From NCBI GenBank assembly GCA_020439745.1, contig JAGQSC010000025.1:124001-188000 (forward strand): a stretch of DNA of 64,000 nt, in the 5' to 3' direction. Below, piece by piece: positions 52,857 through 63,500 of the stretch; position 1 is the stretch's first letter, and each line of letters opens with the position of its first letter. Below the pieces are notes generated by a model. That model was not told where the DNA came from, ran no database searches, and was given only the letters and a program-made list of their open reading frames with translations. The position numbers and the translations under genes were made by a program. The stretch is from Acidobacteriota bacterium (GTDB lineage: Bacteria > Acidobacteriota > Holophagae > Acanthopleuribacterales > Acanthopleuribacteraceae).

Positions 52857-52877
52857 GGGCGGGTTGTTACACCGCCC
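52857..52877. terminator. GC-rich hairpin between two convergent genes
   Basis: GGGCGG (52857-52862) and CCGCCC (52872-52877) form a 6-bp stem just after the NtrC stop and before the convergent secreted-protein gene end. No T-run follows on either strand, so this is a weak candidate. Confidence 0.35.
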
Positions 52878-52897
52878 GTCAATAACAAAGATCGATA

Positions 52898-55800
52898 TTA
52901 GAGACCATTGAGCCCGTTCAGCCAGGCAAAGTCGCGTGGACCATACAACTGAAAGCCAACCACGCCCGAACCATCGGCCTGAACGCGAATGTATCCTCGT
53001 TCCGGTGGGGCTTCGAATAGCTGCTCACCGAGGGCCAACACCTTGCCAAATGCTTGGACGGTTTGAACCGAGCTCGATAGCTCGATGCCGTGCTCTGAGA
53101 ACAACGTGAGCGTGACCTCCTGAGGCGTATCGGTTGGATTAATGATCGCCAATCCGGACCAATGATCTTCATCTCCTGAAACTGGGAACACCATCGACGC
53201 TCGCGATTCAGCTGTGGCTTGAAATCCCGCGAACTGGCGTCCGCTGTGGTCACCAAATATTTCATAGCCAGTGATGGGCTGATCACAGGTGAGTTTGAGC
53301 CAAACGGCAGATGAAGGTACACCGGCAGCAATTAAGCTTTCCATGGCATGGCTGCCGTCGCGTAATCCTAAGATCTTGGCACCCGGGCTCAAGTTAACTG
53401 TGCCCGTCGCCACTTCAGTTCCGAAGGCGTCATACGCAGTGGTTGTCAATACGGCGGATTCAGTTCCCGGATAGGTGATGGCCACACCGGTCCACCAACC
53501 GTTGTCAACCACCGCAAGGTGCGCAAAATACAGGGTTTGACTGGTTTCTTGTTTCAGGGTCAATCCTGCTATGCGCGTGTTGTCTTGGTAACCGATGAGT
53601 GCAGCACCGGCCAGCGCCGTTTCACCGGCCACGGTACGGTACGTAAATGCCGAGTTTGATGAATCAACGGTTCCCAAATAGGTTTCGTAATCTAGGAAAA
53701 CGCCGGAGTAGGGGTCTCCTAGCTCAAACTGATTGATGACACCGGCCAGATTCTCAGATTGTGTGTTGATAGCGGCGCTGGTGCCATTTACCATGCCCAG
53801 TTTGGTGAAGAACTGTTCGGTATCCTGTGCCACATGCGGCACAATTAGGCTGGGTGCCAGTTGGTCAACCGCGGGAATTGCAAATCCACGGTCGGAACTA
53901 CGTGAGTCCATGGCACCCAGTAGCGGCAGATCACTGGCTACGTGTATCCATAGAACCCGTTCCGGATTAATGTCAAATCCCTCCAGGGACCAGTCAATGC
54001 GGCCATTGGCCACGATCAATGGACGACTCAATGCCACAGCAATGCCATCGACTGTCACAGCCGTCAAGTCTGCCAGTACCGCATGGTCATTGAGGTTGAT
54101 CAACATTAGTGTGGTGTTGTCCAGCAATTGCATTCCGTTTAGTGGGAAGTAGAGGTTGTTTCTTCGGTCATCGATGTCCAGATTTGCGGTCGCCTTGTGG
54201 GCACTGAACAACAGATCACTTCCCGCTTGTTGCCCTGGATTCAGTAGGCCTTCCATTCTGAACGCGAGAAAAAACGAGCGTCCCTTGGAAACGGCAACCA
54301 CATCGCCATCGGGTGTCTCCAATGCTGACGAACCGCTGCCCACGGTCAATGCGTCGGGAAAATCTTGCCCTTCACTGAGCGCAAAAGTCATGTCACCCAG
54401 GAAGCTCAACCTACCCGTGCCGGTCAACGATGAGAAGGTGTCGAAATCTGCCGTCACATCGCTTACACCCAGCGCTTCAAGAAACTCCGTTTGAATGCCT
54501 CGGTCCCGAACATAATCTTGAGAGGAGAGGACTAGGCCGCCGCCTCCGGCCATGTAATCGATAAGAGCCAACTCGTCGGCTTCGTTGGGACCAGCTTCAG
54601 GCGGCCCATCGGAGGTTTGAAACTGATCGCCGGAAAACCAAACCACCAGTTTGTGTTTGCGCAACCGATCCAGGCTGGGCCCGTTAGCACCGCCACCCAT
54701 AATGTCAAACAACTCGTAGGGAATTCCCAGATCATTCAGCGCTTGTGTGTAAATACCCTGCACGTCGGGAAGATTGTCATCGTCATCTACCAGCAGCAGT
54801 TTTACGCCATTGGAGAATATAACCGATGTTGGAGTGGTACTGCTCAAACCGCAGGGATTCGTAGCTGTTACGCGCCAATAAATGGGCGCGTTCTCGGGAA
54901 GACCCGATACCGTGACTGATGCTTGGTCGGTGTTTGCACTGAAGAGAAGTGTTGAAAAATCCAGCGACGTAGATACCTCAACGAAGTAGGTCCGCGCAGG
55001 TCCCATGTCGGTCCACTGTAGGAAGGCCTTGCTAGCTAGGGACGTCGTTCCATTGGCCGGAGACAGTAGGGCAACCGGTCCATCGGCACCGTCCAATACT
55101 TCAATATCGAAGACCCGAGTCTGTGGATCGGTTCCTGCGGCCGTCACTTCAAGAACGATCGGATAGATACCCGCCGCAAGCGTGGATTCGGCCTCGAACT
55201 GAATCGTAGCTGTTCCCGAAGATGCAAAATCGTTATTCGTGATGACCGCCTTGATTCCTTGTGGTAGTTCCGAGGCTTCCAGGTGGAATGTGCCATTGTA
55301 GGCACCTGAGACTTGGACTGAGACCGAAACTGGTGTGCCACTTCCGCCGGCGCACACAGCGCCCATTTCCTCAGACGTACTCACACTGAAGCTGAATTCC
55401 GTCCCGGGATTGAATACGAGCAGACCTGATTGAATGTCACTGATGACGACGATGCCGCTCTCATAGAAGGGATAACATCCCCAGGCACCATTGAAACCGG
55501 GACTATCGTTGGGCGGGAAAGTGTCGTAGTTGCCAGCTTCAAAGGGATTCGTGGGGTCCGAGATGTCGATAACGGTATAGCCGCGATTGTAATTGGAGAG
55601 GTGTACATAGGAACCGCGCACAAAGCCGTTATGGTCTGTGGCTCTTGTGTTACCGTGCCATTCGGCTACCTTCACCGGTTGGTCCAAGTCGATCAAATCG
55701 AACACGATAGAACGGGTATTGGGTTCCCCCGCCAGCTCGTCGATTTCGTCGAAAGCAAATAGATATCGACCGTCTTCACTGACCCAACCCGAATGTGAAT

Positions 55801-56512
55801 AGGTGATATTCGGGTAGGTGATGGTTTTGAGTGTACGTGGCGATGTCTTGTCGCTGAAGTCAATGATAGAAATATTGACTTGGCCACAAAAAGCAATACC
55901 GATGTCTTTACCATCGAATTCGGGATCCGCCCATTTGTCGTGAAGAAAGAAATCATGGGTGTAGAGGTCGTGCCAGCCACCAACGCGTATGGGACCCTCA
56001 GGATTGGAAATATCCAATATGTCGACGCCGCCACTCTCCAAGTTACTTCCCAACACATAAGCAAAGGGATCTTTGGAGAAGGGGTGTATGAAAATGTTGT
56101 GGGCGGTAAGAATACCTTCGTAGTCCGGTATCTCGCGAATAGATTCCGGAACGTTACTCAGATCAACAATTTGAATACCTTGTGCCGACTCTGTGGTGAT
56201 AAATGCATAGGCAGAGAAGGAATCGGCGGAATCGTCATATACAAAAGTTTTGATGTCGCGCCAAATACTGGAGGCGCCCGCTACTGAGCCAATTTCACGG
56301 GGCTGAGTTGGATTAGAAAGGTCAAAAAATACGGTTCCGTTTTGGGTGCCCATAATGGCATATTCACGGCCAGATCCATCAGTGAACCCCCAGATATCAC
56401 TTCCTGCTGAAGGACTCAAAGACATCTGATTCAAGGGTACTTGTCCCAGCATCTCAATATCTAACTGTGACAAACCGAATAGACTTGTCATCAAAAGGCA
56501 ACACACACGCAT
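52898..56512 (-). CDS. Secreted choice-of-anchor B family protein with LVIVD-type propeller
   Basis: A 1204-residue exported protein. A signal peptide (MRVCCLLMTSLFGLS) is followed by a beta-propeller of about 370 residues with LVIVD-like repeats (GIQIVDLSNV, GGVDILDISNPEG, GYTVIDISDPTNP), typical of choice-of-anchor B proteins. A fibronectin-like segment with YWRVTATNPCGLSS (about 505-590), a possible flavodoxin-like segment KLLLVDDDDNLPDVQGIY (about 600-760) and beta-rich C-terminal modules follow. The start at 56512 has GGGAGG. No classical sorting tail is visible. The function is unknown, probably surface or matrix related. Confidence 0.88.
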   Translation of the reverse strand: MRVCCLLMTSLFGLSQLDIEMLGQVPLNQMSLSPSAGSDIWGFTDGSGREYAIMGTQNGTVFFDLSNPTQPREIGSVAGASSIWRDIKTFVYDDSADSFSAYAFITTESAQGIQIVDLSNVPESIREIPDYEGILTAHNIFIHPFSKDPFAYVLGSNLESGGVDILDISNPEGPIRVGGWHDLYTHDFFLHDKWADPEFDGKDIGIAFCGQVNISIIDFSDKTSPRTLKTITYPNITYSHSGWVSEDGRYLFAFDEIDELAGEPNTRSIVFDLIDLDQPVKVAEWHGNTRATDHNGFVRGSYVHLSNYNRGYTVIDISDPTNPFEAGNYDTFPPNDSPGFNGAWGCYPFYESGIVVISDIQSGLLVFNPGTEFSFSVSTSEEMGAVCAGGSGTPVSVSVQVSGAYNGTFHLEASELPQGIKAVITNNDFASSGTATIQFEAESTLAAGIYPIVLEVTAAGTDPQTRVFDIEVLDGADGPVALLSPANGTTSLASKAFLQWTDMGPARTYFVEVSTSLDFSTLLFSANTDQASVTVSGLPENAPIYWRVTATNPCGLSSTTPTSVIFSNGVKLLLVDDDDNLPDVQGIYTQALNDLGIPYELFDIMGGGANGPSLDRLRKHKLVVWFSGDQFQTSDGPPEAGPNEADELALIDYMAGGGGLVLSSQDYVRDRGIQTEFLEALGVSDVTADFDTFSSLTGTGRLSFLGDMTFALSEGQDFPDALTVGSGSSALETPDGDVVAVSKGRSFFLAFRMEGLLNPGQQAGSDLLFSAHKATANLDIDDRRNNLYFPLNGMQLLDNTTLMLINLNDHAVLADLTAVTVDGIAVALSRPLIVANGRIDWSLEGFDINPERVLWIHVASDLPLLGAMDSRSSDRGFAIPAVDQLAPSLIVPHVAQDTEQFFTKLGMVNGTSAAINTQSENLAGVINQFELGDPYSGVFLDYETYLGTVDSSNSAFTYRTVAGETALAGAALIGYQDNTRIAGLTLKQETSQTLYFAHLAVVDNGWWTGVAITYPGTESAVLTTTAYDAFGTEVATGTVNLSPGAKILGLRDGSHAMESLIAAGVPSSAVWLKLTCDQPITGYEIFGDHSGRQFAGFQATAESRASMVFPVSGDEDHWSGLAIINPTDTPQEVTLTLFSEHGIELSSSVQTVQAFGKVLALGEQLFEAPPERGYIRVQADGSGVVGFQLYGPRDFAWLNGLNGL

Positions 56513-56723
56513 TTCAACTCCTCCCATGTCCACTTCTGTAACCCATACGTAAAAAACGACGACCAGTTCCCTTTTCTTGAGACGGGTCCACCTGCGGCCA
56601 CCACGCATTCATGAGACGAAATAGACAGGCAGGTGCCCACTCGTGGCAAGAATCATTCCAGCGAGATCGTGTGACAAAGCTGTGGTTGGGTTATGATATC
56701 TCTCCAATTTGGAGGACCATCGG

Positions 56724-57485
56724 TTGTTTAACTGGGTTGGAAAAACGACACTACACCTTGCCGATGGCGTGGGTGCCTATTCGGTTTTGATAGGGCAGAC
56801 CATGCGCCAGTCCTTACGACGTCCGTTTGAGTTGCGTGAAATGGTCAAGCAATTGGAGCAAGTAGGTGTGAACAGCTTGCCTGTAGTGGCGGTGACGGCC
56901 CTGTTTACAGGTATGGTTTTGGCCCTCCAAACCTACGATGGTTTTCGCCGCTTCCAAGCCGAAGGCTACGTGCCCGCCCTATTGGGTTTGGCCTTAGTAC
57001 GAGAGTTGGTTCCTGTACTCGGCGGCATGATGGTCGCTGGACGGGTAGGTTCCGCCATGGCCGCCGAAGTAGGTACGATGAAGGTGACGAGCCAGATTGA
57101 TGCGCTACAAGTGATGGCCGCAGATCCGGTCCAGTTCTTGGTGGTTCCTCGTGTTTGGGCCACGGCGATCATGCTTCCGCTGTTGATTGCCATTGGCGAT
57201 CTGATTGGCATATGGGGAGGACAGTTTCTCATCACTTCTGTCTTGGGCGAACCCCAACCTGGTTTCATGGATCGCGTGTTTGAGTTTGTCGATGCCAAAG
57301 ATTTCTGGTCGGGCATGATCAAGGCCTTCACGTTCGGCGCCATTGTGGCCTCAGTTGGGTGCTATCAGGGTCTTGCGACACGCGGTGGCGCTGAAGGTGT
57401 CGGCAAAGCCACCACAGCGGCCGTGGTTCAAGGTTCCTTGGGAATCTTGGTGGCTGACTTTTTCTTGACGAAGGTGCTGTTTTGA
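56724..57485 (+). CDS. mlaE: MlaE-family ABC transporter permease
   Basis: A lipid-transport permease of about 253 residues. RELVPVLGGMMVAGRVGSAMAAEVGTMKVTSQIDAL is the family signature, followed by membrane helices. TTG at 56724 is chosen as start because GGAGG lies 8 nt upstream. It overlaps mlaF by TTGA. With the ATPase and MCE protein it should move phospholipids between inner and outer membranes. Confidence 0.94.
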   Translation: MFNWVGKTTLHLADGVGAYSVLIGQTMRQSLRRPFELREMVKQLEQVGVNSLPVVAVTALFTGMVLALQTYDGFRRFQAEGYVPALLGLALVRELVPVLGGMMVAGRVGSAMAAEVGTMKVTSQIDALQVMAADPVQFLVVPRVWATAIMLPLLIAIGDLIGIWGGQFLITSVLGEPQPGFMDRVFEFVDAKDFWSGMIKAFTFGAIVASVGCYQGLATRGGAEGVGKATTAAVVQGSLGILVADFFLTKVLF

Positions 57486-58252
57486 CCGTGCCATTGCTCA
57501 CTCTGAAAGGAATCAGGAAATCATTTTCCGGAAAACCCGTGCTTCAAGGGATCGACCTAGACGTGTACCAGGGCGACTCGCTGGTAATCCTAGGTGGGTC
57601 CGGTGCGGGTAAGAGCGTCTTGATGCGCCATCTGATTGGTTTGATGCAGCCCGATGAGGGGTATGTCTTATTTAAAGGCGCGAACATGGCGGACATGACC
57701 AGCAGCGAGGTATATGAAACTCGTCGACATTTTGGGATGTCGTTTCAAGAAGGGGCCTTATTCGACTCGCTCAATGTGTTCGAGAACATTGCGTTTCCCA
57801 TTCGCCGCCATCGCCGTCATTGGTCCCTGGCCAAAATTACGGCACGTGTGCAGGAGTGTCTGGAGATGGTCGGCATGCCCAACGTGGCGAAACTCATGCC
57901 CAGTGAATTGTCGGGAGGCATGCGCCGTCGCGTCGGATTTGCGCGCAGCATCGCGCTCGAACCGGACATCCTTCTGTTTGATGAACCCACTACAGGCTTG
58001 GACCCAGTGATGACTTCCGTGCTGAACGATGTGATTATTTCCCTGCGAACACAACTCAATGCGACATCCATCACAATCACACACGACATGAGTTCGGCAC
58101 GCGCCATTGCAACGCGTCTCGCCATGTTGTTTCAAGGACAATTGGTCTTTGAAGCGGACCGCGACGCGTTTTTTGAAACGGATCACGCCATTGTGCGTCA
58201 GTTCGTGGAAGGCAATGCTACGGGCCCCCTAACCGAAGCGCTGATGAAATAG
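57482..58252 (+). CDS. mlaF: MlaF-family ABC transporter ATPase
   Basis: A 256-residue ATPase with Walker A GGSGAGKS, signature LSGGMRRRVGFARSI and Walker B LLFDEPTTGLDP. The LSGGMRRR form is typical for MlaF/Ttg2A rather than nutrient importers. The start is TTG at 57482, overlapping the mlaE stop; GTG 57488 is an alternative. Confidence 0.95.
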   Translation: MTVPLLTLKGIRKSFSGKPVLQGIDLDVYQGDSLVILGGSGAGKSVLMRHLIGLMQPDEGYVLFKGANMADMTSSEVYETRRHFGMSFQEGALFDSLNVFENIAFPIRRHRRHWSLAKITARVQECLEMVGMPNVAKLMPSELSGGMRRRVGFARSIALEPDILLFDEPTTGLDPVMTSVLNDVIISLRTQLNATSITITHDMSSARAIATRLAMLFQGQLVFEADRDAFFETDHAIVRQFVEGNATGPLTEALMK

Positions 58253-58260
58253 GAGTTTCC

Positions 58261-59748
58261 ATGAAACGCGAATCGAAAATAGGTCTTTTTGTGTGTCTCG
58301 CTGCGGTGGTGATTGGCTATTTCATCATGCGCACCGAAGATGACGGTACCGGCGGACAGTTTTGGAAAAGACAGGCCGTTCAAAGAGTGGAAATGCAGAT
58401 GGAAGACGCGTCTGGCTTACGCGTGGGCACGGCCGTTCGAGTCTCCGGTGTGCGCGTTGGTGAAGTAGAAGACCTGAAATTAAAAGACGGATTGGCGATC
58501 GCGGTACTGAAAATCGCTGCGGATCTGGAATTGAAGGACGGTGCGACGGCGCATTTGCAAAGCCAGGGGGTTTTGGGTGAGCGATTTGTGGCGTTGGATT
58601 TGGGGGAAGGATCTCTTTTGGCGGGTCGCACGATCAAAGCGCAACCCAGCGGCGCATCGCTGGATCAGGTCACCGACATCATCCATCAGATTGGGCAAGA
58701 GTTGTTGGTGGTCACGCGCAGTCTGAAAGAAAGCGCCAAAACGGCTGATGGTGGTAATCGCCTGGACGTGATTGCCGCCAATCTTGAGCGTCTTTCCACC
58801 GTGCTGGTCGAGATGATGGAACAGAACAAGGGACACGTGAATACCACCATGAGCGAGTTTGCCGCACTGTCTCAAGATCTTCGCGTATCGATACCGCCGA
58901 TGGTCGAGGAAATGACGGCCTTGGTAAAAGACATGAGGGCCTTTGCACATGACAATCGTGAAAACGCCGACGCCAGCATCGAACATATCCGTTCATTGAC
59001 GAATCAATTGGATGAAACCATGTCCTCGGTGAAGTCGGTGGCTACAAAGGTGGACAACGGGCAGGGGATGATCGGCAAGCTCATCAACGATGACAATACG
59101 GCCGCCAAACTGGATACGCTGTTGGATGAAGCCAATGCGTCGTTGAAGGAAGTCAAGAACTACCTGGGTCAGGTGAATCGCATCGAGTTGGACTTGGGTT
59201 TTTATTCGGATTACTTGGAAAAGCACGAAGCGTTTTCCGGGGCTTTCCAGCTGCGCATTTCACCTTCGGACAACAAGTACTACATGGTGGAAGCCTACTC
59301 GCGCGAGACGGACCATCTACCGTTTCGTACCATCACGACCACCGAAACCACGTATGACGCCGACGACAACTTGATATCCACCACGGTCATAGAAGAACCG
59401 GACGAGGAAGATCGATTTGGTCTGGGCGGTCAAATTGCTTATCGCTTTGGCGATGTCTATGTGAGAGGGGGTCTGATTGAAGGATCCGCGGGTGGTGGCT
59501 TGGACTATCTGTTTTTACAGGATCGTGCCATGCTCACTGTAGACGCCTGGCAGTTCAATCGGCCGCAAGATACCAGCCCCCATCTGAAGGCCGGCGCGTC
59601 CTACGAGTTGGGCAAAGGTCTGCGTTTTCGATTGGGTTGGGACGACCTGTTGGAAAGCGATCTATCTTCGCTCTACATGGGTTTGGGCATCCGCTGGAAA
59701 GACGATGACCTGAAACCGCTACTGGGAACTTTGGGCCGCGCCTTTTAG
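58261..59748 (+). CDS. mlaD: MlaD-like MCE-domain protein with long beta-rich C-terminal extension
   Basis: A 495-residue protein. An N-terminal membrane anchor (IGLFVCLAAVVIGYFI) is followed by one MCE domain (about 40-120, ASGLRVGTAVRVSGVRVGEV). Residues 125-305 are helical/coiled. Residues 310-495 are beta-rich with alternating residues and a terminal aromatic (LGTLGRAF), resembling an outer-membrane barrel segment. The tail could let one protein bridge both membranes. AGGAG precedes the ATG. It follows mlaF by 8 nt. Confidence 0.9.
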   Translation: MKRESKIGLFVCLAAVVIGYFIMRTEDDGTGGQFWKRQAVQRVEMQMEDASGLRVGTAVRVSGVRVGEVEDLKLKDGLAIAVLKIAADLELKDGATAHLQSQGVLGERFVALDLGEGSLLAGRTIKAQPSGASLDQVTDIIHQIGQELLVVTRSLKESAKTADGGNRLDVIAANLERLSTVLVEMMEQNKGHVNTTMSEFAALSQDLRVSIPPMVEEMTALVKDMRAFAHDNRENADASIEHIRSLTNQLDETMSSVKSVATKVDNGQGMIGKLINDDNTAAKLDTLLDEANASLKEVKNYLGQVNRIELDLGFYSDYLEKHEAFSGAFQLRISPSDNKYYMVEAYSRETDHLPFRTITTTETTYDADDNLISTTVIEEPDEEDRFGLGGQIAYRFGDVYVRGGLIEGSAGGGLDYLFLQDRAMLTVDAWQFNRPQDTSPHLKAGASYELGKGLRFRLGWDDLLESDLSSLYMGLGIRWKDDDLKPLLGTLGRAF

Positions 59749-59796
59749 ATATCCATTGCTCAGTTTCTGGTGACTTTTGTCGATCGGAGGTTGGCC

Positions 59797-60201
59797 GTGT
59801 TAGCGGAAAATCGGGTGTATTTTGCAATCGATGGCGATTTCAACGTAGATGAATGGACGCGTCTGATTGGAATTGAACCAACCCGTGTGATTCGAAAAGG
59901 CACGATCCACGCTCGGTTGTTGGCCAAGGAATCATCATGGATGATCGAAAGAAATCGTCGATCCGATGAGTACATGGACGTCTACGAATTGGCAGATGAA
60001 ATAGTCACCCTCTTGGGGCCATCAAAAGATGCGATACGTGAGTTTTGCCAGGAACTCGATTTGAACGTGCGGCTGCAAGTTGTAATTTGGTTTGTCGACG
60101 ATCCCAATCTGTCCACTCCTGCCCTTGGTTTCTCCAATAAAGTTCTGTGTTTTCTAGCTGACATTGGAGCCTACATCGATGTGGATACCTATTTGGACTA
60201 G
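59797..60201 (+). CDS. DUF4279-like protein
   Basis: A 134-residue soluble protein that looks like DUF4279: an N-terminal YFAIDGDFNVDEWTRLIGIEPTRV (the LGIxPT block), a central SSWMIERN, then alternating strands in the second half. The function of the family is unknown. The start is GTG 59797 with GGAGG upstream; an earlier GTG at 59770 lacks such a site. It lies 48 nt after mlaD and may be cotranscribed. Confidence 0.72.
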   Translation: MLAENRVYFAIDGDFNVDEWTRLIGIEPTRVIRKGTIHARLLAKESSWMIERNRRSDEYMDVYELADEIVTLLGPSKDAIREFCQELDLNVRLQVVIWFVDDPNLSTPALGFSNKVLCFLADIGAYIDVDTYLD

Positions 60202-60542
60202 TCATCGGTTTTCAACGGAAATGGGGGACCAAGTGTTTTTTGTCATTGTGATCTTGGGGATGGCTAGCTTGCCATTAGCAAAATGGACGTCGTTCTTCAT
60301 CCGCCGGCCTGGGTGCATGGCACTTGGCACAAAGGTTATGAATCCAACTCGAACTTTTCACGCGGAATTGGTCATTGATCATTAAGATTGCGCAGCACGC
60401 TTTTGGCCCCGACGGAACGTTATAAACACGAAGGTAGAAGAGTGACCGAGATTTCGCAACACGCGACCTATGGTCCGTTTGGGTGATTGATCATCGTGCC
60501 AGGCGACTGAGGCATCACACCTCAGTCGCTGAGCTGTTTTGG
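60202..60542. other. Gene-free stretch between the DUF4279-like and M36 genes
   Basis: No convincing gene is seen here. A short open frame on the plus strand (60164-60385) shows no family resemblance and has poor start context. The only clear structure is the hairpin at 60503-60529. Confidence 0.6.
60503..60529. terminator. Strong hairpin downstream of the M36 gene
   Basis: GCGACTGAGG (60503-60512) and CCTCAGTCGC (60520-60529) form a perfect 10-bp stem with a 7-nt loop, 13 nt beyond the M36 stop codon. On the plus strand TGAGCTGTTTTGG follows; on the minus strand no T-run follows. It probably ends or stabilises the M36 transcript. Confidence 0.5.
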
Positions 60543-63500
60543 TTAGATACACACGCCCCCTAGGATACTTATCAGGTTCCTGATGTCCAGGGTGATGGCC
60601 CAATCCGGGAGGCTGGGTAGCACGCTGCCAATGCCTCCCGATTCGTCGATGGGTTCTGGAAACAATGGATCAACGGTGGGGAACGATATGTCGTCCAGCC
60701 ACCAGCCTTGCCCCCCAACCGCGCCGTCACAACCTTCACGGAATCGGATCCAAACCGTTTGTCCTGCATAGGTGTTGGCCAGATTCACGTTCACTGTGGT
60801 GAAGGCGGGCCAGTCGGGACTGTTGTTGACAAATGCCGGACGGTCGGTAATCGGGCTGGCAGGGTTCGTGGTGATGGTTCCGTTATAACCCGGTGATGCG
60901 GAGGCTCCGATGTCAATCCAATTAATACCATCGGTACTCAACTCCAGAACCCCACCGTCCCAGGAACCAGACTCAAAAGAGTGCCTGTGGTTGAAGCTGA
61001 ATGTGAAGTCTCCAACTGGGTTGACGTCGATTGCAGGACTTGTGAGAAAGGAGTCCAAAGCGGTGGTGATATCCGGCACAAAGTAGGCATGCGTGCCACT
61101 GGTTGAAAACCCATCCTCAACCACCGACCACAGTTGTGTGCCTGTATCCACGGATACGTCCCAAGCTACCAATCCTTCAGCGTCGTCTGTTTGTCGGGTG
61201 AACACGCGGTCAAAGTGGACGACCCACGACTCCGAGGTCATTTGGGGTGCGATCTGCATCGTGTCTTCATAGCTGATATCCAGATTCAGCAGTTCTTGTC
61301 CCGCCGCACTATTCAAGGTTACTTCAATGGAGCCTGTCACTGAATCGCCCGCGGCTGTACTGCCAAACATCATTACCCCGCCATTGGAAAAGCTCACGTC
61401 GTTCAAAGAACTCATAGTCGCTTGTAGATTGTCCAAATTGCCAATGCCTGAGTTTTTCAAGGTGATTTGTAGGAGACCTGTCTCACCGGCGTCTAAGATG
61501 CCGTCGTTGTCACAGGAATTGATGCTGTCATCCAACTCAGCCGATACAAATTCCACCACATAGCTAACCGGCACAGGATTGTAGTCTTCCACAACTCCGA
61601 CCAGGGTCGTGGAATCCCGAGGTGGCGATACGGCTGTTTCGCCCATTCCTCTCCTGGCAAAGGCATTCGAAAAGACGCTGAAATCGGCGGGATCGTTGGC
61701 ATAAGCTGCCATTAGTAGGGCGTCGCGCGCTTCCGTGTAGGTTGGGTTGGATGGGCTGAGTTTCAGCGAAGTCACCAAATAGGTTTGCATGAGGTTCTTC
61801 ACGTCTTGAAAGGGTTCCATCGAGTGGGCCACCAATAGGTCGTGGTAACACTCCCAAATCATTTGACACCACACCTCGCCAGCATTGTGCACTTCTGCGT
61901 TACCGTTGTTCTCCCATCCCAGTGGTGAGATAGGTGCGCCACCTGGTATCCCGAATGTAGGATCAATGTGGCCAAACGTAAGGGGATTCTTGGTCATATC
62001 GACCGAGTAGGGAAAGCGCCGAATGCCGAAATAGAAATTGTCCACGAATGCGGGTGGAGCGAACAGGTCGCGGGTCGCGTAAGCGCCTGAAGCGTAGGCA
62101 CCGGCAAGATTGTCACCTTCTTCCACGGCCATGATCAGCGCTATCACGTCACCCCAGCCTTCGCTCATGGCACCCGACTGACGGTTACCTGCCACGGGGA
62201 CCAATCGGTGGTGCCAGTAATGGCCCCACTCGTGACCAGAGATGCCATTATCAATGGTCCCATCCCTGTCGGGTGTAGGTCCCGTAAATACAAACATTTG
62301 CATACGCGGGCGTGCGCCGTCTGAAGGTGTGGACATGTTGGCATTATTGGTGCCGGTACCATCTTGACATTCTGAACGCATACTATCGCTGTCGTTACCG
62401 CCACGTCCAAAGTTGTCAGCCTGAGCATTACCAGCAGCTTCGTTGAAACCTGCGTCGTAATAGTCGTCATGAAGGTAATTGCACACATAGAATAGTTGGG
62501 TGATGGCCGCGTTTTGCTGGGTAGTGTTTGCCGTGGGTGCGAGACCGAAGTCGTAGGTGTAGTCAAATGTGCCAGGAGACGAAACAGCTGCCCTGAAATC
62601 GCCGCTACCGGGTGAATATCCGTCGCCGCCGAACCGATCGATATAGGCATCCACATTGTTACCTACCGTCTCGGTAGCTGCGGGCGGGAGCCATGGGTCG
62701 TTCATGCTGAAAGGCAGGTTCTGCAAGGTGACGAGTGCTGGAGATTGAAACGGCTCTTGAAAACCGTCGGGCATACCCGTGGGATGTGGTGTGCCACCGT
62801 TTCCTTGAGGGCCGTCCCATGGTTCAAACCCCGGTGCCCCATTGGCCATCACGCGATAGGTGTATGAGTCTGAAACGGTGAGATTAGTGCGTTCCAACAG
62901 TTGCCCGTCTTCGGCCGAAATGACATAGGCAAACATCTCGGAAGATGTCGCATTAGCGGTGCCCGCATCCACCTCTAAGTAATAGGCGGGAATGAGGCGG
63001 GTGCTCGTGCCATAGAAAACAGGTTTGATTCGGGAAGGCGTGATAAAAAAATGATCCTGTGGGGCTCGTGTTCCTTCGCGAAAATCAAAGAGGAGGTATT
63101 CGTCTTTCTGAGTGATGAAGACAAAATCATCGGCAGAAACTATATCGTGAGTCAAATCAGTAAAGGCTGTTGCAATGGCCTGCATTTCGTTTAAGTTCCA
63201 AATGTAAGCCTTGTGGATCTCATGCGGGAAAAGGTATCCCGTAATGCCCTGCAAATTCATGTGCCGGTCCATCAAAACGCTGGTTTGAGCTCCGTAGACA
63301 CCGATGCCGTCTAACGATTGTTCGAATTTCACTACAATCGGTCCCTTACCAAGGTCATGTATGTACTTCACTTGAGCAGTATTAAGGGTGTCGGTCGTGT
63401 AGCCATATAACAGGCGGTACATGCTCAAGTAGTTTTTTGCCTGTGTCTCGTGGCTGCGTGATTTCGCGGCCGCATCCGCAGCTTTAGTTATCCAGGCTAT

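Noticed and set aside
60164-60385. A 73-codon open frame after the DUF4279-like gene
   Set aside because: It overlaps the real gene's 3' end, lacks a credible start context and shows no family resemblance.
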